Position numbers and translations under genes: made by a program | The notes under the pieces: model-generated | Databases searched by the model: none | The model's input: the letters and a program-made list of their open reading frames with translations, nothing else | What the model was told of the DNA's origin: nothing | In this document: positions 23,431 to 30,725 of the stretch, one piece after another | Numbering within the stretch: the stretch's first letter is position 1 | Layout: each line of letters opens with the position of its first letter | Assembly: GCF_018619475.1 (NCBI RefSeq) | Contig: NZ_JAHFZG010000001.1 | Location: 1 to 64,000 of the forward strand | Reading direction: 5' to 3' | DNA length: 64,000 nucleotides | Origin: Rhodomicrobium sp. Az07 | GTDB lineage: Bacteria; Pseudomonadota; Alphaproteobacteria; Rhizobiales; Rhodomicrobiaceae

Positions 23431-25358
23431 GCGAATACTCCGTGTAAATACCAGCGCGGCGGGCGCTCGCCGCCATATTCTCCCTCGCGATAGACCCAGA
23501 ACCGCATGCCGTGCGCGCTTTCCACACGATAATAATCGCGGACCTCGCGCTCTTCGTCGCGCAGCCCCCGCCACCATTCGGACGCGATTCGCTCCGGCCC
23601 GTCGGCGCGAACGATGCGGTGGACGACCTTGCGCCAGCGGAACAGCATCGGCGGCGCGTCGGGAAGCGCGGCGGTCACGTCGATGGGGTGAGGCCGGGAA
23701 AAGAGACGGACGGGACGCTCGGGCAGCATTTCCCACGGCGAAGGCCCCGCAGCCGGTTGCTTCCGAGCGCTCTTTTTTCTGCCCGCTGCCCGCGCTTTTC
23801 CTGGCGGAAGGGAAACTGCGTTGGTGTGCGAGGGCGGCGCGGGCCGGGCAACGGATGAAGCGGGCACATTAGCCGCGATCGCTTCGCTTGTTTGTGGCTT
23901 GAGGGACACGCCCGGATAGTCCGGCAGTCTGGCGTCCCTTGAACGCAGCTCGGCCGATGCACCGCTCGCTTCACAGAGGGCAAAGGGAAACGCCTCCTTT
24001 TCCTCGGCCGCCAGACGCGGAGTCGCCGCGACCGCGAACACCGCTGCCGCGTCGGCGAGCGCCGGTTGCCTTGACACGCCCCGTTCCGGGATGTGGCTTT
24101 CGCGCGGAGCGAAGCGATAGACGCGCCCTTCGCCGAAGCGGTTTTCGAGGCCGTCGATCAGCGCCGCGAGATCTTCGAGGCCCGCTTCGCCTTGCCCCCC
24201 TCGCAAGATGCTGGACTGGCGCGCTTCGAGCGGCTCCACCTTCGAGGCGAAGATCATGGCCGAATCGATGCCGAAGCCCGGATCGATCAGCGGCAGCTTC
24301 TCGCGGAAAAGGCGCATGACGCGGACCGGATCGCGGCAGGGCAGCGCCGTTGTCACGGCCTGTCCTTCGACGCCGCCATCGACGCGGAAGAAGCTCACCT
24401 CGAAGGTGAGGCCACCCTGCCGCTCCCGTTCAAGGCGGCGGCACAGCATGTCGAGCAGCGCGCGCGTCACGCGCTCGATGTCTTCCGGCGCGGCCAAAGG
24501 TTCGGCAAAACGCAGGCGTTCGAGCCACGGCGTCGGCGCGCGCAGGAAATCGATGCTTTCGTCGGCGCGGCCGAGTGCCTTGTCGAGCTGGGGCAGGAGG
24601 CCCGGGAAGCGACGCGCGAGACCGGCGCGCGGCAGGGGCAGCACGTCGCCGACGGTGTAGAGACCGAGCTTGCGCAGCACGCTCGCGGTTTTCGTGGCGA
24701 TGCGGAGCCGTTCGACGGGCAGCGGCGCGAGCAGGGTGGCAAGACCGGTTTCCACGCGCCGACCGTCCTCGCTCCCGAAAAGGGTTGCCTGCCCCGGCAG
24801 AAGCGACGGCTCGTCTCCGGCGGTTGCGGCGAAGTCGCCCGCGATCACGGAGCGTTCGGCGTGATGGGCGAGCGCGAAGGCCGCGCCGAAGGTGGGCGCG
24901 ATGGCGGCACGTGCGGGGATGCCGCGCGTTTCGAGGCGGTCCAGAAGGTCATCCGCAAGTTCGTTTTCATCGCCGAAGAGATGCGCGCAGCCCGTGATGT
25001 CGAGCCACAGGCCGGACGGCGCGGGCGCGGTTGCGGGCGTATAGCGCTGCGCCCACAACGCGAGTGCCGTGCGCGCGTCCGCCTCGGCGGCAGGGTCGGC
25101 GTCGGCGGTGACGAGTTTCGGGCACACCGCGAGCGCGTCGGCCAGCGGCTGATGCAGATAAAGCCCCGCCTCGATGGCTGGGCCGTCCAGCGCGGCGATG
25201 CGGCGGATGGCGCCCTGCTTCTCAAGAAGGGCCAGCGGTTCGCGCCGCTTCGCGAGCCTCGGGCGCTTCAGCCGCGCGAGCGTCATCGCGAAGTTCGGCA
25301 ACCACACGTACATGGCCCGCTTTCCAGTGGCCCGCTTCAAGGTTCCCGTCTGCGCCAT
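23427..25358 (-). CDS. imuB: ImuB, catalytically inactive Y-family polymerase of the mutasome
   Basis: This 643-residue adaptor bridges the beta clamp, ImuA and DnaE2. After MYVWLPNFAMTLARLKRP come the UmuC-like segments ALDGPAIEAGLYLHQPLADALAVCP, GLWLDITGCAHLFGDENELADDLLDRL, LGLYTVGDVLPLPRAGLARRFPGLL and the little-finger region LTFEVSFFRVDGGVE. The N-terminal catalytic DxD of active Y-family enzymes is absent, as expected for ImuB. I chose ATG 25358 because GGAGG lies six bases upstream; ATG 25313 is the alternative. This start overlaps imuA by 137 bases. The stop overlaps dnaE2. Confidence 0.92.
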   Translation of the reverse strand: MAQTGTLKRATGKRAMYVWLPNFAMTLARLKRPRLAKRREPLALLEKQGAIRRIAALDGPAIEAGLYLHQPLADALAVCPKLVTADADPAAEADARTALALWAQRYTPATAPAPSGLWLDITGCAHLFGDENELADDLLDRLETRGIPARAAIAPTFGAAFALAHHAERSVIAGDFAATAGDEPSLLPGQATLFGSEDGRRVETGLATLLAPLPVERLRIATKTASVLRKLGLYTVGDVLPLPRAGLARRFPGLLPQLDKALGRADESIDFLRAPTPWLERLRFAEPLAAPEDIERVTRALLDMLCRRLERERQGGLTFEVSFFRVDGGVEGQAVTTALPCRDPVRVMRLFREKLPLIDPGFGIDSAMIFASKVEPLEARQSSILRGGQGEAGLEDLAALIDGLENRFGEGRVYRFAPRESHIPERGVSRQPALADAAAVFAVAATPRLAAEEKEAFPFALCEASGASAELRSRDARLPDYPGVSLKPQTSEAIAANVPASSVARPAPPSHTNAVSLPPGKARAAGRKKSARKQPAAGPSPWEMLPERPVRLFSRPHPIDVTAALPDAPPMLFRWRKVVHRIVRADGPERIASEWWRGLRDEEREVRDYYRVESAHGMRFWVYREGEYGGERPPRWYLHGVFA

Positions 25359-26115
25359 CGAGCGCCTCCACGATAAAGGATGCGGTTCTTCCGTTGCGGC
25401 AATAATCGAGGTCGAGACGCCAGCGCGGCGGCCCGAGGCTGCCGAAGACATCGGACGAAGGGACGGCGGCGACGCGCCAGCGGGTGGATGCGGCTCCGCT
25501 CGGCTCGCCCGTGACACCCCTGGGCTTCACCACATGGCGGCGGATGAGGAGGGCGAGCGTGCCTGAAGCCCGCGCGGCGGCATCGAGCCTGCGCCCGGTT
25601 TTCAGCGTGAGCGCGCCCGCCTCGCCGAGCACGGATGCGACAGCGCGCGAATGAAGCGCTTCCTCCATCACGGCCAACACCTCGGTATCTTTCCGGCAGT
25701 CCACGAAGACGATGCGCGCCGGATCGAGGCCGAAGCGGCGAAGTCCGGGCACGTAACAGTCGGTCTGGCTTGCGGCCCACAGCGCGAAGCCGCCGCGCGC
25801 GCGTAGATGAGCGGCGAGCACCGTCGCCGCGAAGCCTGTCACCGCTGGCGCAAGTTCGGCTTCGAGCGCGTTCGCGGTGAATTCATGCAGCGCGCCGAGC
25901 AAAAGGCCGCCTCCAGGCAGCGGCGCGTTCAGCCGCGCATCCGCGAAGGGCAGCACGGGGTGCGCCCGATCGTCATCGAGAGTATGGCCCTCGATGGCGC
26001 GGACCTGCATCCTGAGCGCGTCCAGGGCGCCGGAAACCGCAGTTGCGCTTTCTCGCATCGCGGTTTGCGGCCGCTTGCCTTTTTCGGCGGAAACTGGCGG
26101 GGAAGTGACGCTCAT
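25222..26115 (-). CDS. imuA: ImuA, RecA-like mutasome protein
   Basis: This 297-residue protein is the first of the imuA-imuB-dnaE2 operon. It keeps a degenerate RecA-like core: HPVLPFADARLNAPLPGGGLLLGALHEFTA, then AATVLAAHLRARGGFALWAAS, GLDPARIVFVDCRKDTEVLAVMEEALHS, LTLKTGRRLDAAARASGTLALLIRRH and the C-terminal STRWRVAAVPS. Family members inhibit or modulate RecA and bind ImuB. The C-terminal charged end (ELRDDARAAEAPEAREAARTAGPS) lies inside the imuB overlap. A pair of near-identical 16-base repeats upstream may be regulatory sites; SOS control is usual for this operon. Confidence 0.88.
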   Translation of the reverse strand: MSVTSPPVSAEKGKRPQTAMRESATAVSGALDALRMQVRAIEGHTLDDDRAHPVLPFADARLNAPLPGGGLLLGALHEFTANALEAELAPAVTGFAATVLAAHLRARGGFALWAASQTDCYVPGLRRFGLDPARIVFVDCRKDTEVLAVMEEALHSRAVASVLGEAGALTLKTGRRLDAAARASGTLALLIRRHVVKPRGVTGEPSGAASTRWRVAAVPSSDVFGSLGPPRWRLDLDYCRNGRTASFIVEALDGADGNLEAGHWKAGHVRVVAELRDDARAAEAPEAREAARTAGPS

Positions 26116-26132
26116 GGCACATATGATCCTGC

Positions 26133-26191
26133 TTTGTTCTTGTTTTGGACCATAACTCCACGACAGTCAATCCGTTTTGTTCTCCATTTGG
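26133..26191. promoter_or_regulatory. Two near-identical 16-base direct repeats upstream of imuA
   Basis: TTTGTTCT-TGT-TTTGG (26133-26148) and TTTGTTCT-CCA-TTTGG (26176-26191) are direct repeats 43 bases apart in the intergenic region before imuA. Each contains GTTC, the half-site of alphaproteobacterial LexA boxes (GTTC-N7-GTTC), but the second half-site is GGAC or GGGG instead. They may be degenerate LexA operators or sites for another regulator. Confidence 0.4.
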
Positions 26192-26317
26192 GGCAAACGA
26201 GCGGGGCCGAGGATCGGCGAAGGCGCGCCGTCGCGCCCGGACGCGACGCTGCAAGCTTTGGCGTCGATCAGCCCGCGTCGAACGGAGTCGGATTTATCGA
26301 AGCTCGGCTAAACGCAC

Positions 26318-27331
26318 TCAGTGATAGCCTTCGCCCTCCGTCACCTTGCCCCGGAAGGTCCAGTACACGAAGGCGGTGTAGCCGAGCACGAGCGGCAGGA
26401 AAAGGAGCGCGCCGATCAACGAGAAGATCTGCGATTCGGGGACGGCAGCAGCCTGCCAAAGCGTGATCGACGGGAAGACGAGATAGGGAAACACCGAGAT
26501 TCCAAGCCCTAGGAAGCACAGAAGAAACAACGTCATCCCACCGAGAAAGGTTTGCAGGCCCGAGCCCTTGCGCGCGCCGCGATAGGTGAGGAGCGCCGTC
26601 ACGGCCGTCAGGAACGGCACCGGCCAAAGCCAGACAATGTGCCCGCCGCGAAACCAACGCTCCGCAATATGATCCGACATGAGCGGTGTCCAGAGGCTCA
26701 CCGCCGCCACAAAAAACAGCGTCGCATAAAGCGCCCATTCCGCATGCCGCTGGGCGCGGCGCGCGAGATCGCCGTCGGTTTTCATCATCACCCACGCCGA
26801 GCCAAGCAGGATATAGCCCGCCATCAGCCCGACACCGCACAGAAGCGAAAACGGCGTCAGCCAGTCGAACGTGCCGCCCGCGAATTCGCGGTTCTGGATG
26901 TCGATGCCCTGCATGAAGCCGCCCAGCACCACGCCTTGCGCGAAAGTCGCCACCGTCGAGCCGAGGGCGAAGGCGCGGTCCCACCAGTGGTGGTGCGGCT
27001 TCGACACGAAGCGGAATTCGAACGCCACGCCGCGGAAGACGAGCGCCAGCAGCATCACGAAGATCGGGATGTAGAGCGCGGGCAGGATCGTGCCATAGGC
27101 GAGAGGGAAAGCGACGAGCAGCCCCGCGCCGCCGAGCACCAGCCACGTCTCGTTGCCGTCCCAGTAAGGCGCGATGGCGTTCATCATGTGGTCGCGCTCT
27201 TCCTCGCTCCTGCCGGAAAGGAAAAGCATGCCGATGCCGAGGTCGAAGCCGTCGAGCAGCACATACATCACGATGGCGAGGCCGATAAGCGCGGCCCAGA
27301 CGAGGGGTAGCCAGTACGCGATTTCACCCAT
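26318..27331 (-). CDS. cydB: Cytochrome bd ubiquinol oxidase subunit II
   Basis: The 337-residue subunit II has about eight or nine membrane helices: LPLVWAALIGLAIVMYVLLDGFDLGIGML, GNETWLVLGGAGLLVAFPLAYGTILPALYIP and FIVMLLALVFRGVAFEFRF-type (here IFVMLLALVFRGVAFEFRF). With CydA it reduces oxygen with quinol at high affinity without pumping protons. It follows cydA by 66 bases on the same strand. The CydA partner is of the short Q-loop, cyanide-insensitive type, so this is probably a CioB-like subunit. No cydX-like small ORF was recognised after it. Confidence 0.94.
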   Translation of the reverse strand: MGEIAYWLPLVWAALIGLAIVMYVLLDGFDLGIGMLFLSGRSEEERDHMMNAIAPYWDGNETWLVLGGAGLLVAFPLAYGTILPALYIPIFVMLLALVFRGVAFEFRFVSKPHHHWWDRAFALGSTVATFAQGVVLGGFMQGIDIQNREFAGGTFDWLTPFSLLCGVGLMAGYILLGSAWVMMKTDGDLARRAQRHAEWALYATLFFVAAVSLWTPLMSDHIAERWFRGGHIVWLWPVPFLTAVTALLTYRGARKGSGLQTFLGGMTLFLLCFLGLGISVFPYLVFPSITLWQAAAVPESQIFSLIGALLFLPLVLGYTAFVYWTFRGKVTEGEGYH

Positions 27332-27397
27332 GGCTTAACTCCTCAGTTTCCTTCGAGTGCATGATCTTGTCGCAAAACCGGATTTCGCTTTTGCGGA

Positions 27398-28792
27398 TCA
27401 TGCACGACCGCGCCCGCTTTCCGTCGCCGCCGAGATGGGCCGCGCGGGTGTGCCTTCGTCGAGCCCTGACGGCGCCTGCAACACAGGGCCTTTGTGGATC
27501 AACCGGTTGATGTAGACGATGCCGGCGGAGAACACGATCAGGTAGACGAAGAAGAAGAGGGTGAGCGATGCTCCAACCGCGCCGGACGCCACGGGCGAAA
27601 CTCCTTCCGACGTCCGCATGAGACCGGTTGCGATCCAGGGCTGGCGGCCGACTTCCGTTGTGATCCAGCCCGCGATCACGGCGACGAAGCCGAGCGGCCA
27701 CGACCAGGACGCCGCACGCATGAAGGTTCGACTCTCGAACAGCCGTCCGCGCCACCAGAGGAACCCGCCCACGCCTGCGAGCACGATGAACCAGAGCCCG
27801 ATGGCGACCATCAGACGGAAGCCGAAAAACGGCATGGTGAGCGGCGGGCGGTCGTCGGGTTTGAAATCCTTGAGCCCCGGAAACAGACCGTTCCAGTCAT
27901 GCGTGATGATGAGGCTGCCGAGGTTGGGAATCGCGATTTCGTAGTCGTTAGACTCCGTCCGCGCGTTCGGCAACGCGAACAGGACGAGGCCAGCGGGCTT
28001 CGTGCCGTCCCAATGCGCTTCCATCGCGGCAAGTTTCGCCGGTTGATATTGCGCGGTCTTGAGGCCGTGCTGATCGCCGATGAACGCCTGAAGCGGCGCG
28101 AGGACGAGGATCATTGCCAGCGCCATGCGCACCATGACTCGGCTCTCTTCGGCATAGCGGTTCTGAAGCCAGTAGCGCGCGCCGACCGAGAGAACCACGA
28201 TGGCGGTCGTGATATAGGCCGCCGTCACCATATGCGCGAAGCGATGGGGAAAGGTCGGGTTGAAGATCACCGCGAGCCAGTCCACCGGCACCGCAATGCC
28301 GTCGCGCACCTCATGGCCGGTGGGATATTGCATCCAGCTGTTGGCCGACAGAATCCAGAACGCGGAAAGCAGCGTGCCGAAGGCGACCATGCAGCTTGAA
28401 AAGAAGTGAAGGCCGCGCGGCACGCGGTTCCAGCCGAACAGCATGATGCCGAGGAACGTAGCTTCGAGGAAGAAGGCCGTCATCACCTCGTAGCCGAGCA
28501 GCGGGCCGATCACGTTGCCGGTGGCCACCGAAAAGCGGCTCCAGTTCGTGCCGAACTGGTAGGACATCGGCAGGCCGGACACGACGCCCATGGCGAAGGA
28601 TACCGCGAAGATCTTGGTCCAGAACCGAGCGAGGCGGTGATACCTGTCGTCGCCCCGGAAATACCAGATGCCTTCGAGCGTCGCGATGTAGGATGCAAGG
28701 CCGATGGTGAACGCCGGGAAGATGATGTGGAACGTCACCGTGAAGGCGAACTGGATGCGGGCCAGAAGTGTCGCGTCTAATCCGAAGTCCAT
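27398..28792 (-). CDS. cydA: Cytochrome bd ubiquinol oxidase subunit I (cyanide-insensitive type)
   Basis: The 464-residue heme-carrying subunit starts MDFGLDATLLARIQFAFTVTFHIIFPAFTIGLASYIATLEG, containing the conserved early heme histidine. Next are the helix GLPMSYQFGTNWSRFS with its Met ligand region, LGIMLFGWNRVPRGLHFFSSC and the quinol site region. GWITTEVGRQPWIATGLMRT contains the diagnostic GRQPW. The Q-loop (about 27830-27960) is short, as in CioA-type oxidases that resist cyanide. The start lies 43 bases downstream of a 19-bp perfect inverted repeat that may control it. Confidence 0.95.
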   Translation of the reverse strand: MDFGLDATLLARIQFAFTVTFHIIFPAFTIGLASYIATLEGIWYFRGDDRYHRLARFWTKIFAVSFAMGVVSGLPMSYQFGTNWSRFSVATGNVIGPLLGYEVMTAFFLEATFLGIMLFGWNRVPRGLHFFSSCMVAFGTLLSAFWILSANSWMQYPTGHEVRDGIAVPVDWLAVIFNPTFPHRFAHMVTAAYITTAIVVLSVGARYWLQNRYAEESRVMVRMALAMILVLAPLQAFIGDQHGLKTAQYQPAKLAAMEAHWDGTKPAGLVLFALPNARTESNDYEIAIPNLGSLIITHDWNGLFPGLKDFKPDDRPPLTMPFFGFRLMVAIGLWFIVLAGVGGFLWWRGRLFESRTFMRAASWSWPLGFVAVIAGWITTEVGRQPWIATGLMRTSEGVSPVASGAVGASLTLFFFVYLIVFSAGIVYINRLIHKGPVLQAPSGLDEGTPARPISAATESGRGRA

Positions 28793-28834
28793 CGGCGTCT
28801 CCTGCGATGCGGGCGTCCTTCAAACCGTCGCTAG

Positions 28835-28891
28835 CGATTCCGACATTTGCTCGCGAGGGTGCAACATAGGTGAGCAAATGTCGGAATCGCT
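28835..28891. repeat. 19-bp perfect inverted repeat upstream of cydA
   Basis: GCGATTCCGACATTTGCTC (28835-28853) and its exact reverse complement (28873-28891) are separated by 19 bases. The element lies between the DUF3096 gene and cydA, both read leftwards. It could fold as a long RNA hairpin in the cydAB leader, act as an operator, or be a small mobile or REP-like insertion. It has no T-run after it on the minus strand, so it is not a standard terminator. Confidence 0.75.
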
Positions 28892-28968
28892 GCACTAGCG
28901 CGGGGTTTGCTGTCTCGATCAGGCGCGCGGCCGTCAGGCAAGCATACGCACCCTGCGCGGCGCTGACG

Positions 28969-29112
28969 CTAGAACCTCCGCGAGCCGACCAACCCGAGAA
29001 TGCCTACGAGAATCAGATAGATAGCGACGACGTAATTGAGGAGCGCGGGGCGGAGCAGGATGAGGATGCCGGCGAGGATCGCGATAATGGGCTGCAGGGG
29101 AATGCCGTTCAT
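28969..29112 (-). CDS. DUF3096 membrane microprotein (47 aa)
   Basis: The 47-residue reading frame begins MNGIPLQPIIAILAGILILLRP and continues ALLNYVVAIYLILVGILGLVGSRRF. It has two hydrophobic helices with a short turn (RPALLNY) between them. This is the DUF3096 pattern: small inner-membrane proteins of unknown function. A strong AGGAGG ribosome site lies eight bases before ATG 29112, which supports real translation despite the length. It precedes cydAB on the same strand, with the 19-bp inverted repeat between them. A link to the oxidase is possible but unproven. Confidence 0.83.
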   Translation of the reverse strand: MNGIPLQPIIAILAGILILLRPALLNYVVAIYLILVGILGLVGSRRF

Positions 29113-29296
29113 TGAAATGCCTCCTGAAGTGGTCCGGGGCCTGATGGACCGGGAAATCGGCCCGCATGAAAAAGTCTCAAGACAAGCTCATGTTCCGACG
29201 ATTGTCTGCTTGAAGCGCGATTTCGTGCGTGCTATGAGAGCGGCTCCAAAGGCGGGGCGCGACCGAAACACGGGCGATATCCTCGCATTCCGGTTC

Positions 29297-29371
<75 letters not shown>

Positions 29372-29551
29372 TCTTGCTCGCAGCGCATTGTTATCGCACC
29401 TCTTTGTTTTTTGAGTGGAACACCAGGGTGGGACAAAGATTTCGCCGTCTGCGGACCCCTGACCAGCCCGCCGCGATCCGAGCACAACGACGGGCGTCTG
29501 CGCAAGCCAGGCAAGCATGAAGCGGCCTTCTGAAAGCCCTCAAGTCGAGTT

Positions 29552-29570
29552 GGGCGGTTACAAACCGCCC
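29552..29570 (-). terminator. Hairpin directly after the glycosyltransferase gene
   Basis: GGGCGGT (29552-29558) and ACCGCCC (29564-29570) form a 7-bp stem with a 5-base loop, beginning four bases after the glycosyltransferase stop. No T-run follows, so it may be a Rho-linked or mRNA-protecting hairpin rather than an intrinsic terminator. Confidence 0.45.
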
Positions 29571-29573
29571 TCA

Positions 29574-30632
29574 TCAATAGCCGTCGATCTCCCGGTAGTA
29601 TTCGTATTGAAGCGAGAGCATCGCGCCCAGAACACCAGCCGCGAAAGCGATGTTGCGGCCGCCTTCGAGCGCGGTGAACTTGAAACGGCGCATGTCGAAC
29701 GGGGCAAACAGCGGCGCAACGATGAACTGCCCCAGCCCGCGCAACAGCCGGGGCACGGCGGCAATTCCATGCTTGCGAAGCGCGGCGGCGAAACCTTTGG
29801 TCGCGCGGTAATGGGCGAATTTCTGGCCGCCATGCGCGAGCCCGCGCGCGATGTAGCGCTTGTAGGTCAGGCGCGAGCGATGCACCTCGTCCATGACCAC
29901 GGGCAATCGCGACAGGGCGATGACGGCACCCAGCGCGCGGGCACGGCCGAAAAAGTCTCCATCCTCGCCGCCTGCGAGAGCGAGGCGCTCATCGAAGCGC
30001 AGCGCCATGCCGTCGTCGCGGATCAGCCTCGCGGAAAACATCACGCCGCATGTCCCGGCCGAGGGGCGCAGCCGCCCGGAAAGGGGGGCGTCGTTTTCGA
30101 CCACCTCGACGATACCTGTCTCGCCGGTAGCCCAGAACGGCGGCGGATCGGGAAAGATCGGCACGATATGCGGCTGCACCACGTCGACGCCGTCGCGCCT
30201 TGCGGCGTCGAGATGTTTCGCGAGGAAGGCCGGATGCGCGACCTGGTCGTCATCGAGAAACACGACGCGCTCGGCGTCAATCGCAAGCGCGGCGGCCAGC
30301 ACGCGATTCCGTGCCATCGGGATGCCGCGCCGTGGCTCATGGATATAAAGAATGGGGAAGGGCGAGGCGGCGGCGCACGCCTCGACTATGGTCTTGCATG
30401 CGGGCGTGGCGTCGTTCTCGACCACCACGATGCGCACGTCGTGGCCGGCTACGCCTTCCTGCGCCATGACCGATCGGATACAGCGCTCCAGCATCCGGGG
30501 CCGCTTGACGGTGCAGATGCCGACGCAGATGACGGAAAACCGGCTCGTTGCGGCTCGGGGTTGCGAGGGTGCTGGCGAGTGGGGCGTTTCCGCGAGGTCT
30601 ATGACAGGTGCTGATCCCATGGAGGATCGCAT
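29574..30632 (-). CDS. Family 2 glycosyltransferase
   Basis: The product (352 residues from ATG 30632) has a GT-A fold nucleotide-sugar domain: FSVICVGICTVKRPRMLERCIRSVMAQ, then VRIVVVENDA, RRGIPMARNRVLAAAL and the metal-binding DxD-type VVFLDDDQVAHP. ALAGGEDGDFFGRARALGA follows as the likely catalytic-base region. A C-terminal hydrophobic segment suggests membrane association. Donor and acceptor cannot be told. The start is uncertain: TTG 30707 and ATG 30620 share the frame. It is alone on the minus strand between tRNA-Val and the two-component kinase gene. Confidence 0.85.
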   Translation of the reverse strand: MRSSMGSAPVIDLAETPHSPAPSQPRAATSRFSVICVGICTVKRPRMLERCIRSVMAQEGVAGHDVRIVVVENDATPACKTIVEACAAASPFPILYIHEPRRGIPMARNRVLAAALAIDAERVVFLDDDQVAHPAFLAKHLDAARRDGVDVVQPHIVPIFPDPPPFWATGETGIVEVVENDAPLSGRLRPSAGTCGVMFSARLIRDDGMALRFDERLALAGGEDGDFFGRARALGAVIALSRLPVVMDEVHRSRLTYKRYIARGLAHGGQKFAHYRATKGFAAALRKHGIAAVPRLLRGLGQFIVAPLFAPFDMRRFKFTALEGGRNIAFAAGVLGAMLSLQYEYYREIDGY

Positions 30633-30725
30633 AGCGGGCGCTGCCTGCGCGAGGCTTGCCGCCGATCGCCTGCCGCGTCCTTTCAGGGGCGGCGCATGCA
30701 ATGGCAACGAATAAGTTGGGGCAGC

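Noticed and set aside
26133-26191. Calling the two boxes definite LexA sites
   Set aside because: Only one GTTC half is intact in each; the second half has two or more mismatches.
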